A DNA stretch of 64,000 nucleotides from Nostocoides sp. (GTDB lineage: Bacteria > Actinomycetota > Actinomycetes > Actinomycetales > Dermatophilaceae): NCBI GenBank assembly GCA_016716625.1, contig JADJVJ010000006.1, positions 124,001 to 188,000 of the forward strand, read 5' to 3'. Under the pieces are notes generated by a model, which saw nothing but the letters and a program-made list of their open reading frames with translations, was not told the origin of the DNA and did not search any database. Within the stretch, counting starts at the first letter, position 1. Each line of letters begins with the position of its first letter. Positions 26,092 through 34,515 of the stretch are shown here, piece after piece. Position numbers and translations under genes: made by a program.

Positions 26092-27291
26092 TCAGGCCTT
26101 GAACTCCTCCAGCAGGCGTCGGCCGATGATCATCTTCTGGATCTCGGCGGTACCCTCGCCGATGAGCAGCATGGGGGCCTCCCGGTAGAGCCGCTCGATC
26201 TCGTACTCCTTGGAGTAGCCGTAACCACCGTGGATCCGGAAGGACTGCTCGACGACGTTGGCGCAGTTCTCCGCGGCAAGGTACTTAGCCATCCCGGCTT
26301 CGAGGTCGTTGCGTTCCCCGGAGTCCTTGAGGCGAGCCGCCTTGACCATCATCTGGTGCGCGGACTCGACCTTGGTGGCCATGTCGGCGAGCCGGAAGAG
26401 GATGCCCTGGTGCTCGGCGATCTTCTTGCCGAAGGTCTCGCGCTGCTGCGCATAGGCGATGCCGAGTTCGAAGGCCCGCATGGCCACCCCGCACGCCCGG
26501 GCGGCGACGTTGACTCGACCGACCTCGACCCCGTCCATCATCTGATAGAAGCCCTTGCCTGGCACGCCGCCGAGAATCTGCGCATCGGTGCTCCGATGGC
26601 CCTCGAAGACGAGTTCGGTGGTGTCGACCCCCTTGTAGCCCATCTTGTCGATCTTGCCGGGGACGGTGACGCCTTGGGCGGTCGTGCCGAAACCGGACTC
26701 CTTGTCGATGAGGAAGGTCGTGAGGTTCTTGTAGGGGCTGTCCGATTCCCCGAGGTCGGTGCGCACGAGGACGGCGACGAGGTTGGCGGTGCCGCCGTTG
26801 GTGAGCCACATCTTTTGGCCGTTGATGACCCACTCCCCCGAGTCGGCATCCCGAACCGCCTTGGTGCGGATCGCGGCAACATCGGAGCCGAGACCCGGCT
26901 CACTCATGGAGAACGCGCCGCGGATCTCCCCGGTCGCCATCTTCGGCAGGTAGTGCTGCTTCTGCTCCTCGGTGCCGTGCTGGAGCAGCATGTAGGCCAC
27001 GATGAAGTGGGTGTTGATGATGCCGCTCACGCTCATCCAGCCGCGGGCAATCTCCTCCACGCACAGGGCGTAGGTGAGCAGGGACTCACCAAGCCCGCCG
27101 TACTCCTCGGGGATCATCAGCCCGAAGATCCCCATCTCCTTCATCCCGTCGACGATCTCCTGGGGATACTCGTCGCGGTGCTCCAGTTCGGTCGCCACGG
27201 GGATGATCTGCTCGTCGACGAACTGCTTGACGAGAGCGAGGAGTTCGCGCTGGTCCTCGGTCAGTGCGTCGGTGGTCTGGAGTCGGGACAC
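26092..27291 (-). CDS. Acyl-CoA dehydrogenase
   Basis: 399-residue FAD enzyme that introduces a 2,3-double bond into acyl-CoA. Conserved blocks: PEEYGGLGESLLTYALCVEEIAR, FSMSEPGLGSDVAAIRTKA (FAD/substrate loop), KMWLTNG, RETFGKKIAEHQ, and the C-terminal RIHGGYGYSKEYEIERLYREAPMLLIGEGTAEIQ with the region of the catalytic Glu. GTG start, with AAGGCGG about 10 nt upstream. Given the hydratase at 16.7 kb and lyases at 30.7-32.6 kb it could be methylsuccinyl-CoA dehydrogenase of the ethylmalonyl-CoA pathway, but a beta-oxidation or amino-acid-degradation role is equally possible from sequence alone. Confidence 0.88.
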   Translation of the reverse strand: MSRLQTTDALTEDQRELLALVKQFVDEQIIPVATELEHRDEYPQEIVDGMKEMGIFGLMIPEEYGGLGESLLTYALCVEEIARGWMSVSGIINTHFIVAYMLLQHGTEEQKQHYLPKMATGEIRGAFSMSEPGLGSDVAAIRTKAVRDADSGEWVINGQKMWLTNGGTANLVAVLVRTDLGESDSPYKNLTTFLIDKESGFGTTAQGVTVPGKIDKMGYKGVDTTELVFEGHRSTDAQILGGVPGKGFYQMMDGVEVGRVNVAARACGVAMRAFELGIAYAQQRETFGKKIAEHQGILFRLADMATKVESAHQMMVKAARLKDSGERNDLEAGMAKYLAAENCANVVEQSFRIHGGYGYSKEYEIERLYREAPMLLIGEGTAEIQKMIIGRRLLEEFKA

Positions 27292-27429
27292 GCTGCGATC
27301 GCCGCCTTGTGATCGGGGGTGGGTTCTCCTTCCGAGTATGCCGCGTGCGCGCCTCGTGCGGTCGCCCGGCCGAGGGTGATTCCTCCCACCCAGCTACCTC
27401 CGGCCCCGGGCCGGCACCGGGCGAGGGGG

Positions 27430-28650
27430 CTAGCTCGTCCCGATCGGCGTGAGGGTCAATCCTGGGATGGACACTCCGTAGAGCGTGGTCGCGGTCGGCG
27501 ACACGGCATAGAGCGTCGGGTCGGCTGTCAGGGCGGTGGTGATGATGCTGCGCTCCCGCCCAAGGGCGAGTTCCCCGGCGGCCAGCGCCGGCACGGAGTA
27601 AATCCGGTTTCTCGTCATCGGGATGCCATAGAACGTGCCCGTGCGCTTGGCCATGACCTGGCCGAGGGTGCCGCCGAGGAGCAGATTGCCGTCCTTGTCG
27701 ATCTCAAGCTGGCCGACGTCGTCGAGGAGCGTCTCCACCGCTCGCGCACCGTCGACCCGTTGAGTCCCGCCACCGGCGATGATCGTGCGCTGATGTGCCG
27801 TGACCGTTTGGCCGTAGAGCGTTCCACTGGTCAGCGGGTAGACCTCGATCGTCCGCAGCCTGACACCACCGACCTTCCGGAGCCCGGTGTAGACGATGTT
27901 CCCGGCCGGATCGACCCGGACATCCCCGCCCACCACGCCCTCCCCGTTCCACGTGTTGGTGAGCAGGGTGTTGATGGTGAGGGCCGTCATCGGCGTGCCA
28001 TAGAAGTCGCCATCGGTGGTGGGGATCACGACGAGTTCCCGGTCGCTCGCACGCCGCCCGGCCGCAACCACCCAGCCCTGGGCGTCCACATCCAGGGAGA
28101 GCTGGTCACCGAAGGCGACGTCGATCCCTCCGGTGTGCCCGGTGTAGCAGTCGAGTCCCATGATCCGGTAAACCTTGCCGAGGGTCATGTTTCGGCCATA
28201 GAACGTGCCCGTGGCCCGGGCGAAGACGTAGAGCGCCTGCCGCTCCGTGGAGTCCGCCATGAAGCCGACCGTCGCCAGGAGGTTGCCCGACCGGTCGACG
28301 GTGAGCTCCTGAACGCCCCCAAGAGAGCTGGTCATAGGGCCGAGCGAGGAGGCCCACACGTCATCCACACAGCCCTCGAAGAGTCCGGCGGGGCCGGCTC
28401 CGGCGAGAACCGAACTCGTGCCGTTCGGGCGAAGGAGACGCAACAACCCAGACGTCTGGCTCACTGAATAGACCAGCCCCGTGCTGCTCGTCGCGACAAT
28501 GGCAGCGCTGGGGTGAGTAGGAACAGCCTGCGCGGGTGCAACTCCGCCCCCCACGCCCAAGGCAAGCGCGGCGACGGTGCCGACGACCATCCCAGCGAGC
28601 TGGCGCCTGAGGCTCCGATTCTCGCGCGCGCGGGTACGTGAGATGTCCAT
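27430..28650 (-). CDS. Secreted repeat (NHL/propeller-like) protein
   Basis: 406 residues. A long signal peptide (MDISRTRARENRSLRRQL, then VVGTVAALALGVGGGVAPAQA) precedes a mature region built from repeats. Strand-turn units with the phrase TFYG-x-x-MT followed by a Tyr-containing strand recur about five times (TFYGRNMTLGKVY, DFYGTPMTALTIN, TLYGQTVTAHQRT, TFYGIPMTRNRIY, TLYGVSIPGL). Phrases such as VDRSGNLLATVG and IDKDGNLLLGGT, typical of beta-propeller NHL-like blades, alternate with them. GGGGGAG precedes the ATG. Likely extracellular; ligand unknown. Confidence 0.65.
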   Translation of the reverse strand: MDISRTRARENRSLRRQLAGMVVGTVAALALGVGGGVAPAQAVPTHPSAAIVATSSTGLVYSVSQTSGLLRLLRPNGTSSVLAGAGPAGLFEGCVDDVWASSLGPMTSSLGGVQELTVDRSGNLLATVGFMADSTERQALYVFARATGTFYGRNMTLGKVYRIMGLDCYTGHTGGIDVAFGDQLSLDVDAQGWVVAAGRRASDRELVVIPTTDGDFYGTPMTALTINTLLTNTWNGEGVVGGDVRVDPAGNIVYTGLRKVGGVRLRTIEVYPLTSGTLYGQTVTAHQRTIIAGGGTQRVDGARAVETLLDDVGQLEIDKDGNLLLGGTLGQVMAKRTGTFYGIPMTRNRIYSVPALAAGELALGRERSIITTALTADPTLYAVSPTATTLYGVSIPGLTLTPIGTS

Positions 28651-28905
28651 GACGGCTCCCCCAAGTCTCTTCGTGATGTCGCCGGGCCACCCATTCTCCT
28701 CCTTCGCGGCGCGAAGCCCCATGCCGCCGCTGTCCACACAAGGGAGGACACACGGAAACTCGGGTGCGTGGCGGAGGGAGCGGGGGCAGACTGGGTGGTG
28801 AGCACACGGCATACCCCGTGGACGACCAACAGAGGAGGACGACGTGACGACCGACGCCTGGGGTGCATCCCCGTCCGCCCTTCCTTCTCTGACTGGAGAC
28901 TTCCG

Positions 28906-29748
28906 TTGCAGTTCAACGACTTTCACGACTCCGAAGGTGATACCGCCTTCAGCCTGACCACCCACCCGGACGCCCCACCCGAGGGTGAGCGGTGGTCCAC
29001 CTGGGATGCCGCACAGCATGGTCCGGTGCCTCGCCCCGAGTGGGTCATCACCGACCTCGGCGCCGTCGACGCCGACCTCGGGGTGCTCAAGACCGGCAAA
29101 GAGGCCGACGTCCATCTCGTGCACCGCTGGGTTCCCGGAACCGAGCGGGAGTTGACCATGGCCGCCAAACGCTTCCGCACCGGCGACCACCGACTCTTCC
29201 ATCGCGACGCCGGCTACCTCGAGGGACGCCGAGTGCGGCGCAGCCGAGAGATGCGGGCGATGGCCCGCCGGACCGAGTTCGGCAAGGAACTCGTCTCGGG
29301 CCAATGGGCGGCCGCCGAGTTCGGCGCCCTCGGCCGGCTCTGGGAGCTCGGATTGCCGGTGCCCTATCCCATCCAGCTCGACGGCACCGAGATGCTCATG
29401 GAGTTCATCGGGTCCGGGCGCACCGCGGCCCCGCGGCTGGTCCAGACCCGCCCCGACGCCGAGCTGCTCGCCGAGCTGTTCGAGCAACTCCGGAGCAGTC
29501 TGCGCACCCTGGCCAGCGAGGGCTGGACCCACGGTGACCTCTCGCCGTACAACGTCCTCCTCGACGGTGAACGCCTCGTCCTCATCGACTGGCCGCAGAT
29601 CGTCGACATCATCGGCAACCCGCAAGGGTTCGCCTTTCTCGAACGCGATGTCACGACGATGTGCGCGTGGTTCACCGCGAAGGGCCTGCCGGTGGACGCC
29701 GGGGAGCTTCTCGGTGACCTCATCGCGGAGGCCACCGCGCTCGGCTAG
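28906..29748 (+). CDS. RIO-type serine/threonine protein kinase
   Basis: 280 residues. RIO-family elements: LKTGKEADVHLVHR (nucleotide-binding loop), MAAKRFRTGDH (Lys of subdomain II), EFGALGRLWELGLPVPYPI, GWTHGDLSPYNVLLD (catalytic loop) and LVLIDWPQIVD (metal-binding Asp). Actinobacteria carry such kinases with unknown substrates. Start is uncertain. TTG at 28906 has TGGAGA upstream and keeps the frame. A GTG at 28844 with a much stronger AGAGGAGGA site is in another frame and would need a shift near 28900. Stop codons of this gene and the VanY gene overlap tail to tail. Confidence 0.8.
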   Translation: MQFNDFHDSEGDTAFSLTTHPDAPPEGERWSTWDAAQHGPVPRPEWVITDLGAVDADLGVLKTGKEADVHLVHRWVPGTERELTMAAKRFRTGDHRLFHRDAGYLEGRRVRRSREMRAMARRTEFGKELVSGQWAAAEFGALGRLWELGLPVPYPIQLDGTEMLMEFIGSGRTAAPRLVQTRPDAELLAELFEQLRSSLRTLASEGWTHGDLSPYNVLLDGERLVLIDWPQIVDIIGNPQGFAFLERDVTTMCAWFTAKGLPVDAGELLGDLIAEATALG

Positions 29749-30656
29749 TACGTGGGCGCGGGCTTGAGGCCGAAGTACTCCTCAAGGGTGTGGAACCCGC
29801 TCTGGTGGTAGTCCGTGGCGAGTTCGACCCCGACATACCGGACATGCCACGGCTCGTAGTTGTACCCGGTCACCGCGGTCCGGCCCTCCTCATAGCGCAC
29901 GATGAACCCGAACCGCCAGGAGTTCTTCGCGAGCCAGCGCCCCTGGGAGACCTTGCCGATGCATCGGTGGTCGGCGCAGGCCGAGTTGCCGATCGGCACC
30001 AGGTCGGCGGTGAGCCCGGTCTGGTGTTCGGAGTGCCCCGGCTTGGCGTACCACTTCAGGGCCTCGGTCGGGGAGGTCTTGGCCACACCATTATTGAAGA
30101 CCTCCACCTGGGTCGCATAGGACCGGTAGGCGCTGGAAATCCCGATGACCCCGGCCCCCTCCTTGGCCGCAGCGGCAACCATCGTGGCCATTGCGCTGGC
30201 GGCATCCTTGCGCATGACCTGGCCGCCGGGATGCGCCACCGCGGGCACGACGAGGGGCGCGGGCACGTAGGACTTCGGCGAGAGCGGGCGCTTCTTGTTG
30301 ACCACGACCCAGATGCTGGAGGCCGTGCCGATCTGCGCGCAGGCCTTCACCCGAACTCCGGTGCCCGGACAGCGGGTCGTCGGGCTCGGGCTCGGGCTCG
30401 GGCTCGGAGTGACCGTCGGCGAGGGCGAGGGTAACGGGGACCTCGTCGGGGATGGGCTGAACGAAGGGCTTGGCCTCGTGGTCTGCGAGGCGCTCGGTGC
30501 AGGCTGAGCCGCCGTGGCCCGCGAACCGAGGTCGACCCACCCCGCGCGCACCACGCCATACCCGGCTCCCCCGAGGACGGCCACGGCGGTGACCACGACC
30601 GCGGGCCGGGCCCACGCGCGGGGGCCTCGCCGAATGTGCCGTCCCGTCATGGTCAC
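29745..30656 (-). CDS. D-alanyl-D-alanine carboxypeptidase, VanY/M15B family, membrane anchored
   Basis: 303 residues. One N-terminal transmembrane helix (AVVVTAVAVLGGAGYGVV), a Ser/Pro repeat linker (about 50-93), then a peptidase M15 domain. The domain shows SSAYRSYATQVEVFN, the HSEHQTGLTADL zinc motif (His and Asp ligands) and YNYEPWHVRYVG (catalytic Glu and His ligand). It trims peptidoglycan stem peptides at the cell surface. The start may be the GTG at 30656 or the ATG at 30650. Confidence 0.88.
   Translation of the reverse strand: MTMTGRHIRRGPRAWARPAVVVTAVAVLGGAGYGVVRAGWVDLGSRATAAQPAPSASQTTRPSPSFSPSPTRSPLPSPSPTVTPSPSPSPSPTTRCPGTGVRVKACAQIGTASSIWVVVNKKRPLSPKSYVPAPLVVPAVAHPGGQVMRKDAASAMATMVAAAAKEGAGVIGISSAYRSYATQVEVFNNGVAKTSPTEALKWYAKPGHSEHQTGLTADLVPIGNSACADHRCIGKVSQGRWLAKNSWRFGFIVRYEEGRTAVTGYNYEPWHVRYVGVELATDYHQSGFHTLEEYFGLKPAPTY
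30381..30407. repeat. Short hexamer repeat in the VanY linker
   Basis: CGGGCT repeated four times plus three bases, encoding alternating Pro-Ser in the cell-wall-spanning linker. Confidence 0.7.
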
Positions 30657-30686
30657 CCAGTCTGCCCCAACGGGTCGGCGCGAAAG

Positions 30687-31556
30687 TTACCCCGCGGTGA
30701 TCGCGGCGTGGGTGGCGAGCACCCGCTCGGCAATGTCGACGTGCAGCCGCTCGATCATCTTGCCGTTGTGCGTCACCACCCCCGCGCCGGCACCCGCCGA
30801 CCACGCGTCCACGATCCCCCGGGCCTCCTCGACGGCCTCGGCGGAGGGAGCGAAGATCTCGTTGCACGCCTCAACCTGGCCGGGGTGAATGAGGGTCTTG
30901 CCGTCGAAGCCGAAGTCACGACCCTGGGCACACTCGGCGGCGAAGCCCTCGGCGTCCCGGACGTTGTTGTAGACGCCGTCGAGGACCGCGATGCCTGCCC
31001 GGCGGGCCGCGAGCACCGCGAGGGACAGGGCTGTGAGCAGCGGAGCCCGCCCCGGCACATGCTGCGCCTGGAGTTCCTTGACCAGGTCATTGGTTCCGAG
31101 CACGAAGCACGCCAGCCGCTGCGACTCACCGGCGATCTTGCGGACATTGAAGATCGCTTCCGGGGTCTCGATCATGGCCCAGAGCCGGGTGTGCTCGGGT
31201 GCGCCGTGGCCCTCCATGGCCTGGACGAGCCGCCGGACCTCCTTGGCCTTGTTCACCTTGGGCACGACGATCCCGTCCGGGCCGGCCGCACAGGCCGCAG
31301 CGAGGTCGTCGTCGTGCCACTGGGTGCCGATGCCGTTCACCCGGATAGTCACCTCGCGGCGCCCGTAGTTCCCCGAACGGGCCGCGGCGCACGCGTTCGC
31401 CCGGGCGGCCTCCTTGAAGTCCGGCCCGACCGCGTCCTCGAGGTCGAGGATGAGCCCGTCGACCGGGATCGTCGTCGCCTTTTCGAGGGCCCGCTCGTTG
31501 CTCGCGGGCATGTAGAGCACCGACCGACGAGGCCGGTATGCCGTGGCCCCGCTCAT
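30687..31556 (-). CDS. HpcH/HpaI-family CoA-ester lyase (CitE-like; possible malyl-CoA thioesterase)
   Basis: 289 residues, TIM-barrel aldolase of the citrate-lyase beta/malyl-CoA lyase family. RRSVLYMPASNERALEKA at the N-terminus, GLILDLEDAVGPDFKEAAR (metal-binding Glu/Asp), ETPEAIFNVRKIA (Glu ligand) and DFGFDGKTLIHPGQV at the C-terminus. In ethylmalonyl-CoA-pathway clusters a shorter paralogue of this size (Mcl2) acts as (3S)-malyl-CoA thioesterase next to the longer lyase, as here. The start ATG overlaps the stop of the upstream lyase gene (ATGA). Confidence 0.82.
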   Translation of the reverse strand: MSGATAYRPRRSVLYMPASNERALEKATTIPVDGLILDLEDAVGPDFKEAARANACAAARSGNYGRREVTIRVNGIGTQWHDDDLAAACAAGPDGIVVPKVNKAKEVRRLVQAMEGHGAPEHTRLWAMIETPEAIFNVRKIAGESQRLACFVLGTNDLVKELQAQHVPGRAPLLTALSLAVLAARRAGIAVLDGVYNNVRDAEGFAAECAQGRDFGFDGKTLIHPGQVEACNEIFAPSAEAVEEARGIVDAWSAGAGAGVVTHNGKMIERLHVDIAERVLATHAAITAG

Positions 31557-32614
31557 GCCGAGACCTCCCGGTAGAGCTCGGCGAGTTCGGCGTCGGAGGC
31601 GGAGAGCCGCTCGGCGAGCTCGAGGATGACCAGGCACTGCTTCAGCGAGGCGTCGTCCTCCATCTTGCCGTCGAGCATGACCGCACCGGTGCCGTCCCCC
31701 ATCGCCTCCTTGACCCTGCGGGCGTGCGCGACGTCGGCCGCCGAGGGCGAGAAGACCTTCTTGGCGATGGCGATCTGGGCCGGGTGCAACGACCAGGTGC
31801 CAACGCAGCCGAGCAGGAAAGCGTTGCGGAACTGGTCCTCGCAGGCGACAACGTCGGCGATGTCCCCGAACGGCCCGTAGTAGGGGAAGATCCCGTGCAT
31901 CGCGCAGGCGTCGACCATCCGGGCGATCGTGTAGTGCCACAGGTCCTGCTGGTATGTCGTGCGCTCACCGGTGATGTCGCCGTCCACCGGGTCCTGTCGG
32001 ACGAGGTAGCCGGGGTGTCCGCCACCGACCCGGGTCGTCTTCATCCGGCGGTCGGCGGCGAGGTCCGCCGGCCCGAGGGAGATCCCCTGCATCCGCGGTG
32101 AAGCGCCCGCGATGGCCTCGACGTTGGCCACCCCACGGGCCGTTTCCAGGATGGCGTGCACGAGGATCGGCCGGGTGAGCCCGGCCCGGGCCTCGAGCTG
32201 GGCGAGCAGGCGGTCGACGTAGTGGATGTCCTCGGGCCCCTGAACCTTGGGGACCATGATGACGTCGAGCTTGTCGCCGATCTCGGTGACCAGGGTGACG
32301 ACATCGTCGAGCACCCAGGGGCTGTCCAGGGCGTTGACCCGGGTCCACAACTGGGTGTGGTCCCCGAAGTCGGTGGCCTTGGCGATGGCGACCAGCCCGG
32401 CCCGGGCCGCCTCTTTGCGGTCGGCCTTGACGGCATCTTCGAGGTTGCCGAGGAGCACATCGACGCTGCCCACCATGGCGGGGACCTTGGCGGCCATCTT
32501 CTCGTTGCTCGGGTCGAAGAAGTGGATCATCCGGCTCGGTCGGGCGGGGACTTCGCGGATCGGGGCGGGGGCGCCCACCGCGAGGGGCGCGAAGAAGGCC
32601 TTTGGAGAACGCAT
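31553..32614 (-). CDS. HpcH/HpaI-family CoA-ester lyase, probable malyl-CoA/beta-methylmalyl-CoA lyase
   Basis: 353 residues, a longer family member, with VDVLLGNLEDAVKADRKEAAR, VMVPKVQGPEDIHYVDRLL-like, ILVHAILETARGVANVEAIA, GISLGPADLAADRRMKT and GTWSLHPAQIAIAKKVF. This fits L-malyl-CoA/beta-methylmalyl-CoA lyase (Mcl1), which forms glyoxylate plus an acyl-CoA. First gene of a two-gene operon, with a leaderless-type TAGCGT box 7 nt before the ATG. Pathway assignment is inference from the paired paralogues and the mesaconyl-CoA-hydratase-like gene. Confidence 0.82.
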   Translation of the reverse strand: MRSPKAFFAPLAVGAPAPIREVPARPSRMIHFFDPSNEKMAAKVPAMVGSVDVLLGNLEDAVKADRKEAARAGLVAIAKATDFGDHTQLWTRVNALDSPWVLDDVVTLVTEIGDKLDVIMVPKVQGPEDIHYVDRLLAQLEARAGLTRPILVHAILETARGVANVEAIAGASPRMQGISLGPADLAADRRMKTTRVGGGHPGYLVRQDPVDGDITGERTTYQQDLWHYTIARMVDACAMHGIFPYYGPFGDIADVVACEDQFRNAFLLGCVGTWSLHPAQIAIAKKVFSPSAADVAHARRVKEAMGDGTGAVMLDGKMEDDASLKQCLVILELAERLSASDAELAELYREVSA

Positions 32615-32621
32615 ACGCTCG

Positions 32622-32627
32622 ACGCTA
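32622..32627 (-). promoter_or_regulatory. Leaderless-type -10 box of the lyase operon
   Basis: TAGCGT on the minus strand, ending 7 nt before the ATG. Confidence 0.5.
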
Positions 32628-32657
32628 GCAGCGGCTCAGTGTGGGACGCTGGGTCCC

Positions 32658-33212
32658 GTGAGCGACCCCACGCCTGCCGCCGCGGCACCGGCACCCGAGG
32701 CCCCGGTCAACGTCACCCGGCTGCTGGCCGAGGTCGCCCGGGCGTCCTCGGTGCTCTGGGTCGAGGTCGAGGCTCGGCCCTATCCGCTCTGGTACGTCTG
32801 GCACGACGACGGCGACCCGCGAGGCACCGGCCCGGCGGCATACGTCGTCGTCGGTGAGGGTGAACAGCAGCTCCCCGAGCTGCCCGAGGAGGTGACCCTC
32901 ATCCTGCGCAGCAAGGACAACGGTGGCCGGCTGTTGCGCCTCACCGCGGCCACCCGGACCCTCGCCCCGGACACCCCGGAATGGGACGCCGCGGTGGCGG
33001 TGCTCGGCCCCGCTCGGCTCAACGCACCACCGGGGCTCGAGGAGCGTTGGCGGCACGGCTGTCGCATCGTGCGGCTCACCCCACACGGCGTACCGCTGGA
33101 GGGGCCCGGAGAGTATTCGAGGGACACGCACGCAACCGTGCCGGCGTCCACTGCGGCGACGACGGCAACCTGGCGGCCCTGGCATCTCGGGGGCCGCACC
33201 CGACGGCGCTAG
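32658..33212 (+). CDS. Conserved hypothetical protein
   Basis: 184 residues; no family name recognised. An Ala/Pro-rich start is followed by NVTRLLAEVARASSVLWVEVEARPYPLWYVWHDD, a strand-rich core (AYVVVGEGEQQLPELPEEVTLILRSKDNGGRLLRL) and a basic tail. The pattern looks like a small split-barrel fold (inference). GTG start at 32658 with GACGCT 7 nt upstream. Precedes and probably pairs with the MgtE-N/CBS gene. Confidence 0.65.
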   Translation: MSDPTPAAAAPAPEAPVNVTRLLAEVARASSVLWVEVEARPYPLWYVWHDDGDPRGTGPAAYVVVGEGEQQLPELPEEVTLILRSKDNGGRLLRLTAATRTLAPDTPEWDAAVAVLGPARLNAPPGLEERWRHGCRIVRLTPHGVPLEGPGEYSRDTHATVPASTAATTATWRPWHLGGRTRRR

Positions 33213-33215
33213 CCT
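33210..33215 (+). promoter_or_regulatory. Leaderless-type -10 box of the MgtE-N/CBS gene
   Basis: TAGCCT, ending 7 nt before the GTG; it overlaps the stop of the preceding gene. Confidence 0.45.
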
Positions 33216-33222
33216 TGGCCAC

Positions 33223-34515
33223 GTGAGCACCCCCACCCGGGCCTTCGTCGGCCGCCTGACCGAGCTGAGCGTCTTCGACCCGCTCGGCGATCAGGTAGGT
33301 CGCGTCCGGGATGTCGTGGTGACGATCGGGCGGGCCGCGACCCGCCCGAGGGTGATCGGTTTGGTCGTCGAGGTGCCCGGGCGCAAGCGCATCTTCGTCC
33401 CGATGACCCGAGTGACCAGCGTCGAGGGAGGCCAGGTCATCACCACCGGGCTGGTCAACCTGCGCCGGTTCGCCCCGCGCACCAACGAGACCCTCGTCGT
33501 CGCCGAGTTGTTCGAACGCTCCGTCCAGGCGACCGTCGACGGCAACCTCGTCCAGGGAACGATCGAGGACATCGGCATCGAGCAGAACTACGCCCGCGCA
33601 TGGTCGGTCCACCGCGCCTTCGTCCGCCGCGGCAGCCCGCGCTCCGCCCTGGCTCCGTTCGGCCGCCGCCGCGGTGAGACCTTCACCGTTCCCATCGAGG
33701 ACATCACGGGGCTCTCCGATGAGAGCGACGAGCAGAGCGCCGCGCGGTTGCTCGAGGCCTATGAAGACCTCAAGCCAGCCGACCTTGCCGACGTCATCTC
33801 CGACCTCACTCCCAAGCGCCGGGCCGAGGTCGCCGCGGCCCTCGACGACGAACGCCTCGCCGACGTCATTGAGGAGCTCCCCGAGGACGACCAGATCGAG
33901 ATCCTCGCCTCCCTGGAGACCGACCGCGCCGCCGACATCCTCGAGGCCATGGAGCCCGACGACGCCGCCGACCTGCTCTCCGAGCTCTCCGAGGAGCAGC
34001 AGGAACAGCTCCTCCAGCTCATGGAGCCGGACGAGGCCGCCGACCTGCGCCGGCTGCTGTCCTACGGGGAGGACACCGCCGGCGGCCTCATGACCACCGA
34101 ACCGGTCATCCTCGGCCCCGAAGCCTCCATCGCCGAGGCTCTGGCCGTGGTGCGCAAGGTGGAGCTCTCGACGGCGCTCGCGACAACGGTCTTCGTCTGC
34201 CGCTCCCCCCTGGAGACGCCCACCGGCAAGTACCTCGGCATGGTGCATATCCAACGCCTCCTGCGCGAGCCACCGCACGCCAGCATTGGCGGCATCCTCG
34301 ATAAGGACGTCGAGCCGTTGTCCCCGGATGACACCCTTGGCGAGGTCGCCCGCCAGCTCGCCACCTACGACCTCGTCGGCCTGCCGGTCGTCGATGAGAA
34401 CGGCCACCTTCTCGGGGCCGTGACCGTCGATGACGTCCTCGACCACATCCTCCCCGAGGACTGGCGCGAGGACCGATACGAGCAGTCCTCACCGCAGGGA
34501 GCAGGCCATGGCTGA
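33223..34515 (+). CDS. PRC-barrel / MgtE N-domain / CBS protein without channel domain
   Basis: 430 residues. N-terminal PRC-barrel-like region (about 1-165), then the MgtE intracellular helical domain with repeated phrases (LADVISDLTPKRRAEVAAALDDERLADVIEELPEDDQIEIL and AADLLSELSEEQQEQLLQLMEPDEAADLRRLL). A CBS pair follows (GGLMTTEPVIL, GMVHIQRLL, DLVGLPVVDENGHLLGAVTVDDVLD). In MgtE these domains sense cytosolic Mg2+ and gate the pore, but the five-helix channel domain is absent, so this is not itself a transporter. It overlaps the DUF1003 gene by eight bases; that membrane protein may be its partner. M. tuberculosis has a similar pair (Rv1232c and Rv1234). Confidence 0.85.
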   Translation: MSTPTRAFVGRLTELSVFDPLGDQVGRVRDVVVTIGRAATRPRVIGLVVEVPGRKRIFVPMTRVTSVEGGQVITTGLVNLRRFAPRTNETLVVAELFERSVQATVDGNLVQGTIEDIGIEQNYARAWSVHRAFVRRGSPRSALAPFGRRRGETFTVPIEDITGLSDESDEQSAARLLEAYEDLKPADLADVISDLTPKRRAEVAAALDDERLADVIEELPEDDQIEILASLETDRAADILEAMEPDDAADLLSELSEEQQEQLLQLMEPDEAADLRRLLSYGEDTAGGLMTTEPVILGPEASIAEALAVVRKVELSTALATTVFVCRSPLETPTGKYLGMVHIQRLLREPPHASIGGILDKDVEPLSPDDTLGEVARQLATYDLVGLPVVDENGHLLGAVTVDDVLDHILPEDWREDRYEQSSPQGAGHG

